This document shows positions 25,981-35,876 of a stretch of 64,000 nt of DNA, piece after piece. Under the pieces are notes generated by a model that saw only the letters and a list, made by a program, of their open reading frames with translations, was not told the origin of the DNA and searched no databases. The stretch is from RHLJ01 sp965212165 (GTDB lineage: Bacteria; Bacteroidota; Rhodothermia; Balneolales; Balneolaceae): assembly GCA_965212165.1 (NCBI GenBank), contig OZ243096.1:2356001-2420000 (forward strand), read 5' to 3'. The first letter of the stretch is position 1; every line of letters begins with the position of its first letter. A program made the position numbers and the translations under genes.

Positions 25981-26023
25981 ATGGGGAATGAGATAAAGTC
26001 AGGCTAAGAAAGATATGGAGTTA

Positions 26024-26605
26024 CTATCGCTCATTAACTCCTTTTCCCGCATAAATTTTATCTAAACTCTTTTCAATTCTTGAAACTCTGGTTTCAGACT
26101 GTTTAGCTCCGGCGAAATGAAGTATATATCCTCTTTGTCGCCCTTGTGTCAATGCATTAAAAGCTTTTTTAAATTTAGGATCATCCTGAAATTTTACTTG
26201 TAGTTCATTCGGAATTTCAAAATCAGAAGTTTTTTTGTATTCAATTTTTAATCCTTTTTTTTCTATCTCTACAGCCAGTTTTATATAATGCTTAAGGTTT
26301 GATTCAAATTCAATTATATCCTGAACATTGGTGAATCGAATGTGTCTTACAGCTTGCATATTTTTAGTGGGTTGGATGAGGATATTCTCAGGATCTTCAA
26401 TTAATACTCCTTTAAAAAAGCTTATTGCAAAATATTTTTTAAACCCGCTAAGTATCAAAACAATATTATCATGATATGTATAACATGGTTGATACCATTT
26501 AAATTCTTCCGTTAGACCACACTCAAGAACAATTCTTCTGGATTCCTTTAATTCATCCTGCCATTGTTTGGCTTTTTTTATAAATGCATCAACCTTTGGG
26601 TTCAT
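26024..26605 (-). CDS. YdeI/OmdA family protein with DUF1801-type domain
   Basis: A 193-residue cytoplasmic protein. The N-terminal DUF1801 (SCP2/frataxin-like) region contains LTEEFKWYQPCYTYHDNIVLILSGFKKY-type residues; the C-terminal OmdA region contains FKKAFNALTQGRQRGYILHF and AGAKQSETRVSRIEK, ending in a short Lys/Arg tail. YdeI proteins are widespread and of poorly known function; one E. coli member was tied to polymyxin resistance. Fourteen bp separate it from the upstream M28 peptidase gene, so co-transcription is likely. Start at a clear ATG. Confidence 0.8.
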   Translation of the reverse strand: MNPKVDAFIKKAKQWQDELKESRRIVLECGLTEEFKWYQPCYTYHDNIVLILSGFKKYFAISFFKGVLIEDPENILIQPTKNMQAVRHIRFTNVQDIIEFESNLKHYIKLAVEIEKKGLKIEYKKTSDFEIPNELQVKFQDDPKFKKAFNALTQGRQRGYILHFAGAKQSETRVSRIEKSLDKIYAGKGVNER

Positions 26606-26619
26606 AGTATCTCAATGAA

Positions 26620-27906
26620 TTACAATCTTTCCAAAAACTCAATCATCAAGGTAAAATAATCTTCGAATTCGGTGAAGGAGAGGGTTTCGTATTTATCATA
26701 GACATCGTGATATGCCTGAATGCCACCTATGGTGTAGATATAGAATCCCGGAACACCTTGTTCATCAAAGAAGCAATGATCACTGTTGCAGGCTTTCCCT
26801 CTAATTTTAACTTGTGGTAGAAGCTTTTGATCTTGATTTATGGAGCTAAGTAAATCAAACTTATCTTTATAAACCGATCCATTCACAACTTGAATGCCAT
26901 CATCACCAGTTCCAGCGAGATCAAAGTTTAGCAGAAATTTTATTCTATTTAGATCAAAAAGAGGGTTTTCAACAAAATACTTTGATCCTAGAAGTCCAAG
27001 CTCTTCAGCACCAAATGCAATAAAAGCAATGTTATAGTTAGGTTTGTTTTTAGAATAGTGTTTAGCAAGACTAAGCATCATTGCTGTTCCGCTAGCATTA
27101 TCATTTGCCCCAGGAAAAAGGGCATTTCCCATTTTACCAAAATGATCGTAATGCGCCATTATTACTATCAATGAATCAGAGTTATAACCTTTTATATAAC
27201 CAACTACATTTTGTGTTGTAAACTTCGTTTCTAGTGCAGATTTGAGATTAACTCCAATTGAAGTGATTGGTTTTTCTAAACTATCTTCAATAACCGTAAA
27301 AGAGCTTTTAGGATGTTGAACTTGCGACCCATTCCAAGTTAGTTTTTCGTTTGTAAGCTCAATAGTTCCAATAGAAGGATTATTGGGATGGTACTTTAAG
27401 AAACGTACTACTTCATCAAAACGATCAAATTCAGCTTCTTCTAATTCATATCCAGCAATACTTTCAATTATTAGATACTTACCAACTGAGTTACTTAGCT
27501 TTTGTCCAAGTTTTTCATCACTTAAAATATCTTCAATACTAAGAAAAACAGTTTCAAATTGCCCAGAAATAGTTGGTGAACCTGAAGTTACTAAGAAATC
27601 GTATCCTGCTTGTAATTTCTGTCCATTTACAATTAATTCAATTTCAGATGGAAAAGTATTAACTGTTATATAGAACTCTTGGAAATACTTATTGGTGAAG
27701 GGTTTTAATCCAAGGTTATTAAATTCAGTTCGAATAAAGTCTGCGGCTATTTTATCGCCATTTTCTACATATCCTCGACCTTTGAATTCTTCTGAACTTA
27801 GTTGTTTAACAATGTCTCTAGCATAGTTATCACTTTGAGCATTAACATCAGTACAGAAGAAAATTACAATTAGTAGAACTAGTTTAGAATGGTGCATCCT
27901 CATCAT
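26620..27906 (-). CDS. exported M28 family metallopeptidase
   Basis: Zinc aminopeptidase-like enzyme with a signal peptide (hydrophobic run ending DVNAQ). The co-catalytic metal site is visible in order: HYDHFG (His, Asp region), NDNASG (bridging Asp), AFGAEELGLLGS (Glu pair), NFDLAG (Asp) and SDHCFF (His). An inserted PA-like segment lies near residues 110-220. The frame remains open further upstream, but the extra residues lack signal-peptide features. I take one of the ATGs at 27906, 27903 or 27897 as the start, which overlaps the 3' end of dnaB by 14-23 bp. Probably releases amino acids from peptides in the periplasm. Confidence 0.85.
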   Translation of the reverse strand: MMRMHHSKLVLLIVIFFCTDVNAQSDNYARDIVKQLSSEEFKGRGYVENGDKIAADFIRTEFNNLGLKPFTNKYFQEFYITVNTFPSEIELIVNGQKLQAGYDFLVTSGSPTISGQFETVFLSIEDILSDEKLGQKLSNSVGKYLIIESIAGYELEEAEFDRFDEVVRFLKYHPNNPSIGTIELTNEKLTWNGSQVQHPKSSFTVIEDSLEKPITSIGVNLKSALETKFTTQNVVGYIKGYNSDSLIVIMAHYDHFGKMGNALFPGANDNASGTAMMLSLAKHYSKNKPNYNIAFIAFGAEELGLLGSKYFVENPLFDLNRIKFLLNFDLAGTGDDGIQVVNGSVYKDKFDLLSSINQDQKLLPQVKIRGKACNSDHCFFDEQGVPGFYIYTIGGIQAYHDVYDKYETLSFTEFEDYFTLMIEFLERL

Positions 27907-29422
27907 CAGGAGCAGGATTATGTGGTAAGATTGCAGATTCAGCAGTTGGAGTAAAGTTAGCTTCATTCATATCATTAGAAACCCCACCAAGTTGAGGGGA
28001 AGACCCTTCAGATGAAGTTAAGTTTTCGAATCGTGCATAATCTTTCACGAAATAATGCATTTTACTTCCTACAGGACCATTACGCTGTTTCCCTATTATT
28101 ACTTCAGCGAGTCCAGCTGTTGATTGACCTTCAGCAGTTGTAGTTATGCCATAATATTCTGGTCGATATAAAAACATAACAATATCCGCATCCTGCTCAA
28201 TAGAACCTGATTCACGTAAATCACTTAGCTGTGGACGTTTATCACCACCACGTTGTTCTACTGCACGACTTAATTGAGATAAGGCAATTACGGGAACATC
28301 AAGTTCTTTAGCCAAAGATTTTAAACCCCTAGAAATAGAAGCGATTTCTTGTTCACGACTTCCTGAATCTTTTGATGAACCTTGCATCAACTGTAAATAA
28401 TCAACAACGACCATACCAATATCATGTTCGGTTTTTAGTCGTCTACACTTAGTTCTAAGCTCCATTAACGTGATTGCTGGAGTGTCATCAATAAACAAAT
28501 CAGCTGTAAATAGTCTTCCTGCAGCTTCAATTAAATCTTTGAAGCTTTCGTCATTTAATGTCCCTTTACGAGCTTCATCTGCTCGAACGCGAGCTTCCAT
28601 TGTTAATAAACGTTGTACTAGGGATTGATTTGACATCTCCAATGAAAAAATGGCAACTGGAGTTCTCAAATTTTCATCTGGATGCATAGCAGCGTTTCGA
28701 GCTGCTGTTAATACAAATGCAGTTTTACCCATAGATGGTCGAGCTGCTATAATAACCAAATCACCTTTTTGCCAACCAGCCGTCATTTGGTCAACGGCTA
28801 AACCAGAAGGAACTCCAGTAATACCATATTTTTTACCTCTCATATCTTCGAGGTAAGCAAGTGTGTCTTTTAGTATATCGGCAACTGGTTTAGCAGTACT
28901 TCTGCTTTTTTGATTTGCAAGATCAAATATCTTTTGCTCCGCATCATCAAGAACGTCATAAGCATCAGTAGTTGTATCGTACGACTCCTTGATTACCTCA
29001 GTAGAAGCAAGGATTAAGTTCCTTTTAATCGCTTTCTCAGTAATTATTTGAGAATGATATTCAATATTAGCAGCTGAACTTACAGAGCGTGTTAAATCAG
29101 ATAGGTAAGTAGGTCCACCACAAACATCTAATAAACCTTTGTCACGTAATTCATTCTCAACAGTTAAGAGATCTAGTGGGTTATCTCTTTCATATAAATT
29201 AGAAAGTGTATCGTAAATATGACGATTTGCTGGTTTATAAAAATCCTGACTTTTAAGCATTTGAAGTGCAATTGTAGCAGCACCGTGCTCAATTAACATG
29301 GCTCCTAATACAGCTTCTTCTACTTCAACTGCCTGTGGCGGAATTCGACCTTCTTGCTCTAATACTTTAGAGTCATTTTTATAAGAATCTTTATTGTAGG
29401 ATGAACTGTTTTTCTTTGCCAA
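27884..29422 (-). CDS. dnaB: replicative DNA helicase
   Basis: Hexameric replication-fork helicase. The N-terminal domain (about 25-130; PPQAVEVEEAVLGAMLIE) and RecA-like C-terminal domain have Walker A at residues 227-234 (ARPSMGKT), Walker B in VVVDYLQLM, an RLLTMEARV helix and the DLRESGSIEQDADIVMFLYRPEYY block. The C-terminal 40 residues are a poorly conserved acidic tail. The start codon is TTG at 29422; the next in-frame ATG would remove the N-terminal helical domain. No intein is seen. Its 3' end is shared with the start of the M28 peptidase gene. Confidence 0.95.
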   Translation of the reverse strand: MAKKNSSSYNKDSYKNDSKVLEQEGRIPPQAVEVEEAVLGAMLIEHGAATIALQMLKSQDFYKPANRHIYDTLSNLYERDNPLDLLTVENELRDKGLLDVCGGPTYLSDLTRSVSSAANIEYHSQIITEKAIKRNLILASTEVIKESYDTTTDAYDVLDDAEQKIFDLANQKSRSTAKPVADILKDTLAYLEDMRGKKYGITGVPSGLAVDQMTAGWQKGDLVIIAARPSMGKTAFVLTAARNAAMHPDENLRTPVAIFSLEMSNQSLVQRLLTMEARVRADEARKGTLNDESFKDLIEAAGRLFTADLFIDDTPAITLMELRTKCRRLKTEHDIGMVVVDYLQLMQGSSKDSGSREQEIASISRGLKSLAKELDVPVIALSQLSRAVEQRGGDKRPQLSDLRESGSIEQDADIVMFLYRPEYYGITTTAEGQSTAGLAEVIIGKQRNGPVGSKMHYFVKDYARFENLTSSEGSSPQLGGVSNDMNEANFTPTAESAILPHNPAPDDEDAPF

Positions 29423-29520
29423 CTTATTCGAACATTTAGGAATTATGGATCAAAAGTACTTATTAATTGATATCGAAGATGTGTTTCTTTTCAACAAGCT
29501 TTCCACAAGTTATCCACATT

Positions 29521-30330
29521 TTAAGGTAGTCCACCAAGCTCATCATATCTAGTTCTAAGTAATTGAACATCTTCCCAAGTCGGGCGTTTCCAATGCTCAT
29601 TTCTTAGGAGAGCAGCGGGGTGATAAGTAACCATTAATTCACGACCAAGAAATGAATGAAATTTATTTCTCATATTTTTTAAGGAATCGTCTTTTTCTAA
29701 TAAAGTTGTTGCGGATATTCGTCCAACACACAAAATTAATTTAGGATTGATCAACTCAATTTGCTTTAGAAGGTAAGGGAGGCTTCGATTTCTTTCTTCT
29801 TTTTTTGGATCTCTGTTATTTGGAGGTCGATGTTTTAAAATATTAGCTATATAAATATCGGTTCGTTCGAAGTCTATGGCTTTCAATATCTTATCTAGTA
29901 GTTGACCTGCTTCACCAACAAATGGCTCACCTTGTAAATCCTCATTAACTCCAGGTGCTTCACCAATAATCATAAGATCAGCTTTAGGGTTACCTACACC
30001 AAAAACTAAATTAGTATTATCTAAATCTGTTTTTAATTCATCTGATTTTGAACAAAGATCTTTAAGTTCTTCAAGACTAGTACATTTAGAAATTAAATCA
30101 CTGTTACTTAGCTCAATAGTCTCATCTGATTGTTCATTACTTATCGAATTTTCTACTACTAATTGTTTTTCAGTAACTTGCTCATCTATTGAGTCCAGAA
30201 CTGAAGTATCTTTTTCCTCGTGTTGAGTTATACCAGATATATCCACATTAAATGCACCAAATAGTTCGCTTTGTTGTTTGAGCAATTTTTGGGCTCTATT
30301 TATAAGATCAAGTGGATGGGTTTTAGACAT
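29521..30330 (-). CDS. family-4-like uracil-DNA glycosylase lacking most Fe-S cysteines
   Basis: Removes uracil from DNA. The core shows family 4 motif 1 (GEAPGVNEDLQGEPFVGEAG, residues 123-142), IANILKHRPPNNRDP and the late His motif (YHPAALLRN). In classical family 4 enzymes four Cys hold a 4Fe-4S cluster. Here Cys93 remains, but its CxxC partner is Ser96, the KC before RPP is Lys-His167, and the later Cys is Ser183. The cluster is therefore probably absent. An Asn/Ser/Glu-rich leader of about 80 residues precedes the domain. Start ATG overlaps the mtaB stop (TAATG). Confidence 0.85.
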   Translation of the reverse strand: MSKTHPLDLINRAQKLLKQQSELFGAFNVDISGITQHEEKDTSVLDSIDEQVTEKQLVVENSISNEQSDETIELSNSDLISKCTSLEELKDLCSKSDELKTDLDNTNLVFGVGNPKADLMIIGEAPGVNEDLQGEPFVGEAGQLLDKILKAIDFERTDIYIANILKHRPPNNRDPKKEERNRSLPYLLKQIELINPKLILCVGRISATTLLEKDDSLKNMRNKFHSFLGRELMVTYHPAALLRNEHWKRPTWEDVQLLRTRYDELGGLP

Positions 30331-31664
30331 TATCCAATCAACTCCTTGATCGTATTTTCTACTTCAAGAGCTTCAGTAGTAAGTTTACCAAAATGGAATC
30401 CATCATTTGAATATTTTCCTATTTCAATTGATTGTATAGTATTAACGAATCGTGAATTGAATGGTATCGCTATGCGTACATAATTATTGGTCCAACCAAA
30501 CATGAACCCATCTTTATTTTCTTCTTCGAAAAGCGTGGGTCTAATTTCTCCTTCAAAGCGTTCATCAAAAACGTATCGTTTTTTTGCTGAAAGTCGACGC
30601 AATTTGTGTGTTCGTTTTTTACGCTCCTGTTTCGGAATAATTGGACTTAATGTAAGAGCGTGTGTATTTGGTCGTTCTGAGTAAGTAAATACATGCAGGT
30701 ATGAAACCTCTAGTGAGTTTATAAAATCAAAAGACTCCTGAAAAAGCTCGTCCGTTTCACCTGGATGACCTGTTATCACATCAACACCAATACATGCATC
30801 AGGCATGAGTTCGCGAATCAATTCAACTCTTCCACGATATAAATCGGTGCGATATCTTCGCTTCATGATTTTCAGCATTTCATCTGAACCACTTTGAAGC
30901 GGAATATGAAAATGAGGTTGAAACTTAGTAGATGTAGCTGCAAATTGGATAATATCTTCAGTCAATAGGTTTGGTTCGATGGAAGAGACTCGAAGTCGTT
31001 CTAAACCCTCAATTTGTTCTAAAGCTTGAAGAAGTTGAAGGAAATTCTCATCGGTTCCGTAGCCGAAATCACCCGAATTAACACCAGTAATAATAATTTC
31101 TTTGAATCCTTCTTCAACTAACTGTTGAGCATTTCTTACAACGGTAGATATTTTAGGACTACGACTTGCTCCACGAGCTAAAGGAATAGTGCAAAATGAG
31201 CATTTATAATTACAACCATCTTGGACCTTTAGAAAGGCACGAGTTCGATCATCTGATGAAAATGCATTGTGAAAATCTACTGCTTCATTAACATCAGATG
31301 TATGTATAATTGTTTTTTCCTGTTTAACAAAATCATCAAACAGATTTAGTAAATGGAATTTATCTTTGGCTCCTAAAACAACATCAACGCCTTCAATTTC
31401 AGCTATTTCCTCTGGCTCTAATTGTGCATAGCAACCTACAACAGCAACAAAGGCATCAGGATTTCTTCTTAAAGCTTGACGCACGGTTTTACGACATGCA
31501 CTATTAGCATCCATTGTGACTGAACAGGTATTAATCACATAGATATCAGCTTCTTCATTGAATTCTCCTAATTCAAATCCTTCATTCTCAAAATCTCTAC
31601 GCATAGAAGATGTTTCTGAGAAATTGAGTTTACAGCCGAGTGTTTCAAATGCCACTTTTTTCAT
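30330..31664 (-). CDS. mtaB: tRNA t6A37 methylthiotransferase MtaB
   Basis: Radical-SAM enzyme that methylthiolates t6A37 in tRNA. The N-terminal UPF0004 domain starts FETLGCKLN, the hallmark of MtaB rather than MiaB or RimO. It has second-cluster Cys at 11, 47 and 78, the radical-SAM CxxxCxxC at Cys151/155/158 (CNYKCSFC), and a C-terminal TRAM-like region (about 375-440). At 444 residues the length is normal. It overlaps the glycosylase gene by one base, so the two are coupled; the antiporter gene lies upstream with a 71-bp gap. Confidence 0.93.
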   Translation of the reverse strand: MKKVAFETLGCKLNFSETSSMRRDFENEGFELGEFNEEADIYVINTCSVTMDANSACRKTVRQALRRNPDAFVAVVGCYAQLEPEEIAEIEGVDVVLGAKDKFHLLNLFDDFVKQEKTIIHTSDVNEAVDFHNAFSSDDRTRAFLKVQDGCNYKCSFCTIPLARGASRSPKISTVVRNAQQLVEEGFKEIIITGVNSGDFGYGTDENFLQLLQALEQIEGLERLRVSSIEPNLLTEDIIQFAATSTKFQPHFHIPLQSGSDEMLKIMKRRYRTDLYRGRVELIRELMPDACIGVDVITGHPGETDELFQESFDFINSLEVSYLHVFTYSERPNTHALTLSPIIPKQERKKRTHKLRRLSAKKRYVFDERFEGEIRPTLFEEENKDGFMFGWTNNYVRIAIPFNSRFVNTIQSIEIGKYSNDGFHFGKLTTEALEVENTIKELIG

Positions 31665-31735
31665 GGCGGTAAAGATAAGGAAAATGAATAGGGGAGGCGA
31701 GAGTAATCTTAATAATAAAAAATCATTATTTATGT

Positions 31736-33769
31736 TTAAAAATCTTGCTCCATTTCAAATGGAGGTTTTTCTTCTCTAAATATCTCTGCAGTTTCTGCAA
31801 AACGGGAAGCAAGACCTACCATTACTAATCGATCGCCGGATTCAAGCTTAAAATCTCCAGCTGGATTTCCTGTATTTTTTTCTCCTCGTTGAACAGTGAG
31901 AACTGTTATTTCATATTCATTTCTAAGCTTCAATTCAGCCAACGTTTTATCGGCTGCAAAACTTCCTTTTCGAACTACTACAGCTCTGGTATGTAATCCT
32001 ATTTCATCAAGCCCTTGTAATACCATAAGGTGAGCTTCTTGAATACTTCCTCTCATTATTTGATAATCTTCAGCTCGTAATTCTCGGATATGTTGTTGTA
32101 TTTCTTCATCTGGAATCATATAAGCACTAAGTACATTAGAAAATAAACGGACAGTAGTTTCCATTTCTTCAGGTACAACAGTATCGGCTCCAGCCATTTC
32201 CATAGCTTCTGCTTGTGCTAAATATCGAGTTCGAACAATAACTTGTAGTGTTGGGTTAAGATATTTTGCTAGTTTAATTATTCGTGGGTTAGCATCAGGC
32301 TCATTAATTGCAATCACACATAGTTTAGCTTGTTGAATTTGAGCATGTTCCAAAATATGAGTTCTAGTTGCATCACCATAAATCGCATTAATACCTTGTT
32401 CATGCATTTCGTTTACTGATTTTGGATTCATCTCAATAACAATAAATGGAATATTTATTTCAGTTAGAATACGAGCTAAATTTCTCCCTGCAGGTCCATA
32501 TCCAACAATTATAACATGATCTTCTAAAGAGATTTCCGATTTAGTCTCGGATTTTTTTGCTCTTTTTTCACCAAATTTCTTGAGCGGTGTTTTCGAAAGA
32601 AGCTCACCAACTTTAGGGCTTATTGATAAGAAAAGGGGAGTTAATAACATTAATATTACCGACACTGCAATAAACATTTGTGAACCAACTTCTCCAAAAC
32701 CCCCAGGCTCAAGTCCTGCTTTTCTTCCAGCACGTTCTAATACAAATGAAAATTCACCAATTTGTGCTAATACAATTCCGGAGGCCGCAGCAATTCGAAT
32801 GGGATATCCTAATACTAATAAGCTGACAGAACTTAAAATGAATTTTAAAACGAATACTCCTGATGCAATACCTAGCAATAATAATGGGTACTCAAGTACA
32901 AACTTGACATCCAATAACATACCAACAGAGACGAAGAATACAGCATTAAATATAGTTTTTAGTGGTAATATTTCACTTAATGCATGATCGCTGTAATGAC
33001 TTTCACTAACTACTAATCCTGCTAGAAAAGCTCCTAAAGCTAAACTTACGTCGGCAAGATTTGTTAGTGCAGCAGTACCAAAACAAATAGCCATAACCGT
33101 TAATAAGAAGAGTTCCTGTCTTCGAGTTTGAGCAACTTTCTCTAAAATCCATGGGACAATCTTTCTAGCTAACAGTATGATTCCAACAATTAATAGAATG
33201 GCTTTCCCTAATACAAATAGTATATCAACAGTAGAGCTATTCTCACCTGAGAGCAAAGGAATAAGCAACACCATAGCAATAATGGCAAAATCTTGGAATA
33301 TCAGAACAGCTAAAGAAAGTCGACCAACTGGGGTATCTGTTTTATTCTGTTCACTTAATAAACCGAGAATGATTGCTGTAGAACTTAATGCAACTAGGAA
33401 ACCCGTGTATACACCAATTTTCCAATCAATTTTTAGTAACAAAAAAATACCAACAACTGACACAACGGTTAGTAATACTTGAAGACCACCACCAATGAAA
33501 ATTGCAGATCTAATACGAGCTAGCTTATCAAGACTAAATTCAATGCCAATAGTAAATAGGAGTAAGATAATTCCTATTTCAGCTAACATATCAACGAGCT
33601 CTTGATCTTGAACTAAACCAAGTGCATTTGGTCCGATTATTACTCCAGCAAGTAAAAAACCAACAATAGGTACCAGTTTTATTTTATAACAAATAAATGC
33701 AATTACTACGCTTACCAAAAAGAGGGCAACGATTTCGTTCAAAAAGGGTAAGCTAACAGCTAAATACAT
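31736..33769 (-). CDS. Kef-type (CPA2) cation:proton antiporter with RCK domains
   Basis: A 677-residue inner-membrane protein. The first 390 residues form about 12-13 helices with FTIGIEFSLDKL and AFLAGLVVSES, the CPA2 exchanger core. A Lys-rich linker follows, then an RCK_N/TrkA-N Rossmann domain (VIIVGYGPAGRNLARIL; GDATR as the nucleotide pocket) and a C-terminal RCK_C domain (about 590-665; LELKSGD-type end). It likely exports K+ (or Na+) in exchange for protons, gated by nucleotide binding. Single gene; divergent from korA with a 230-bp gap. KefB/KefC assignment is not warranted without the glutathione-site residues. Confidence 0.85.
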   Translation of the reverse strand: MYLAVSLPFLNEIVALFLVSVVIAFICYKIKLVPIVGFLLAGVIIGPNALGLVQDQELVDMLAEIGIILLLFTIGIEFSLDKLARIRSAIFIGGGLQVLLTVVSVVGIFLLLKIDWKIGVYTGFLVALSSTAIILGLLSEQNKTDTPVGRLSLAVLIFQDFAIIAMVLLIPLLSGENSSTVDILFVLGKAILLIVGIILLARKIVPWILEKVAQTRRQELFLLTVMAICFGTAALTNLADVSLALGAFLAGLVVSESHYSDHALSEILPLKTIFNAVFFVSVGMLLDVKFVLEYPLLLLGIASGVFVLKFILSSVSLLVLGYPIRIAAASGIVLAQIGEFSFVLERAGRKAGLEPGGFGEVGSQMFIAVSVILMLLTPLFLSISPKVGELLSKTPLKKFGEKRAKKSETKSEISLEDHVIIVGYGPAGRNLARILTEINIPFIVIEMNPKSVNEMHEQGINAIYGDATRTHILEHAQIQQAKLCVIAINEPDANPRIIKLAKYLNPTLQVIVRTRYLAQAEAMEMAGADTVVPEEMETTVRLFSNVLSAYMIPDEEIQQHIRELRAEDYQIMRGSIQEAHLMVLQGLDEIGLHTRAVVVRKGSFAADKTLAELKLRNEYEITVLTVQRGEKNTGNPAGDFKLESGDRLVMVGLASRFAETAEIFREEKPPFEMEQDF

Positions 33770-33918
33770 AGATTATTTAAAAGGTGTTATCAGATTTATT
33801 TGAGTTTAAAATACAGCAAAATATGTATCCTTATTTTTTTAATTAAAGTATTTTATAAACTATTAAGATCTAAATTCCCTCTATATAATCGGGTTATTTA
33901 AAAAACTTTGATAAAGTT

Positions 33919-33926
33919 TAATTTTG
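33919..33926 (+). promoter_or_regulatory. candidate -7 box for korAB
   Basis: TAATTTTG matches the Bacteroidota -7 consensus TAnnTTTG, 73 bp before the korA start codon, in the 33770-33999 gap between divergent genes. I see no clear -33 TTTG at the right distance, so confidence is low. No repeat element of the kind found in the polysaccharide locus is present. Confidence 0.3.
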
Positions 33927-33999
33927 TATTTCATTTCTGATCAAAAAAGTACAATTTCAGCTAACCTATAAATTTAGTTACTGACTCTAATCCTATATA

Positions 34000-35859
34000 A
34001 TGAGTACTACAGACCAGGTTCGTGAAGACGTCACAATCCGCTTTGCGGGAGATTCCGGTGATGGCATGCAGCTTACAGGCTCACTATTCACAAATACTAC
34101 AGCACTTCTTGGTAATGATTTAAGAACACTTCCTGAATTTCCGGCTGAAATTCGTGCTCCACAAGGCACTGTTCCTGGAGTTTCATCATTTCAACTTCAA
34201 TTTGGAAGCCGTGAAATATTAACACCTGGTGATGAGTGCGATGCACTTGTTGTAATGAATTCTGCGGCTTTAAAAGCCAATCTTTCATTATTGAAAAAGG
34301 GAGGAACCATTATTGCTAATACAGCTGGTTTTGATAAAAAGAATCTAAATCTAGCTAAGTATCCAGAAGGAGTTAATCCTCTTGAAGATGATTCCTTATC
34401 AGATTATGAGCTTATCAAGATTGATGTTAATCAGATGGTAAAGGAAGCTTTATCAGGAATGAATCTAGGCTATAAGGATCAGGATCGTTCAAAAAATATG
34501 TTTGTTCTTGGTTTGTTGTATTGGATGTACAATCGTCCAATGGAGTCGACCATAGATTTTTTAAATAAGAAATTTGGTAAGAAACCTGAGATCGCTGAAG
34601 CAAATATTAAAGTATTAAAAGCTGGCTATTATTTTGGTGAAACTGCAGAAATCTTCAGTTCTCGTATTACGGTAAAACAAGCCGAACTTGAACCTGGTAC
34701 TTATCGGAATATTACAGGAAATGAAGCATTAGTGCTTGGTTTGGTTGCAGCAGCACGAAAAAGTAACATGCCTATGTTTTTGGGAACTTATCCTATTACA
34801 CCGGCATCAGATGTTTTACATGGTCTAGCCAAATACAAGAAATTTGGTATTACAACTTTCCAAGCTGAAGATGAAATTGCAGCCTGTTCATCTGCTATTG
34901 GTGCTTCCTTTGGTGGAAGTATAGGTGTTACGAGTTCATCTGGACCTGGTGTTGCTCTCAAAGGAGAGGCTATTGGTTTAGCGGTAATGCTGGAACTTCC
35001 ACTAGTAGTATTAAACATTCAAAGAGCAGGACCATCTACTGGTATGCCAACTAAGACTGAACAAGCTGATTTGATGCAAGCAGTGTATGGAAGAAATGGT
35101 GAAAGCCCATTACTTATTGTAGCTCCAAAATCACCTGCAGATTGTTTTGAAATGGCATTTGAAGCTGTTCGAATTTCATTAGAACATATGACACCAGTTA
35201 TCTTTCTTTCTGATGGATATATAGCAAATGGTTCTGAACCTTGGAAATTTCCACAGTCAAATGATCTGAAAGATATTAAAATTGAATTTGAAGGTCCTCG
35301 TCACCTAGAAGATGAGCCATTTATGCCTTATGCTAGAGATGAACGTTTAGTTCGGAAATGGGCAATTCCTGGCACATCTGGAATTGAGCATAGAGTAGGG
35401 GGGCTCGAAAAGGAAGATATAACTGGAAATGTATCCTATGATCCTGATAACCATCAAAAGATGACAAATATCAGAAGAGATAAAAGAGATAATGTTGCAA
35501 ATAATATTCCTCTTCAAGATATAGATCAAGGTACTGAGAATGGAGATATATTAATTTTAGGATGGGGTGGAACTTATGGTTCTATCAAAACAGTAGTTCA
35601 TCAACTTAGAAAAGAAGGGATGGATGTTTCACATGCACATCTTAGATATATCAATCCATTTCCAAGAAATCTTGAAAAACTAATGAAAGGGTTCAATCAA
35701 GTAATTGTTCCAGAAATAAATGATGGACAACTGGTACGTCTGATCCGTTCAGAATTTATGATCCCAGCAAAACCAATTAATAAAGTAAAAGGTCGGCCGT
35801 TTGGTGTGACAGAACTAAAACAAGCAATTCTCGACTTAGTCGGTGAAGAAGTAGCTTAA
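34000..35859 (+). CDS. korA: 2-oxoacid:ferredoxin oxidoreductase, fused gamma/alpha subunit
   Basis: Larger subunit of a two-subunit 2-oxoglutarate-type oxidoreductase that makes succinyl-CoA and reduced ferredoxin. The N-terminal gamma domain (about 1-195) begins VTIRFAGDSGDGMQLTG. The alpha pyrimidine-binding domain (about 225-450) contains YPITPASDVL and AEDEIAACSSAIGASFGGS, followed by TSSSGPGVALKGEAIGL. The C-terminal domain (from about 515) has ILGWGGTYGS and NPFPRNLE. No ferredoxin domain is present, as expected for KorAB. It is followed after 17 bp by korB. 2-oxoglutarate rather than pyruvate specificity is by family resemblance. Confidence 0.9.
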   Translation: MSTTDQVREDVTIRFAGDSGDGMQLTGSLFTNTTALLGNDLRTLPEFPAEIRAPQGTVPGVSSFQLQFGSREILTPGDECDALVVMNSAALKANLSLLKKGGTIIANTAGFDKKNLNLAKYPEGVNPLEDDSLSDYELIKIDVNQMVKEALSGMNLGYKDQDRSKNMFVLGLLYWMYNRPMESTIDFLNKKFGKKPEIAEANIKVLKAGYYFGETAEIFSSRITVKQAELEPGTYRNITGNEALVLGLVAAARKSNMPMFLGTYPITPASDVLHGLAKYKKFGITTFQAEDEIAACSSAIGASFGGSIGVTSSSGPGVALKGEAIGLAVMLELPLVVLNIQRAGPSTGMPTKTEQADLMQAVYGRNGESPLLIVAPKSPADCFEMAFEAVRISLEHMTPVIFLSDGYIANGSEPWKFPQSNDLKDIKIEFEGPRHLEDEPFMPYARDERLVRKWAIPGTSGIEHRVGGLEKEDITGNVSYDPDNHQKMTNIRRDKRDNVANNIPLQDIDQGTENGDILILGWGGTYGSIKTVVHQLRKEGMDVSHAHLRYINPFPRNLEKLMKGFNQVIVPEINDGQLVRLIRSEFMIPAKPINKVKGRPFGVTELKQAILDLVGEEVA

Positions 35860-35876
35860 ATCTAATTCAATATATT

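Noticed and set aside
26620..27906. Longer M28 peptidase start about 60 bp upstream, inside dnaB
   Set aside because: The added residues contain no signal peptide start and would increase the overlap with dnaB; the ATG cluster at 27897-27906 fits a secreted protein.
32580..32987. 135-residue frame opposite the Kef-type antiporter gene, and the similar one at 33177-33482
   Set aside because: Both are antisense to membrane helices; their Asn/Thr/Ile-rich translation is the mirror of hydrophobic codons and matches no known protein pattern.
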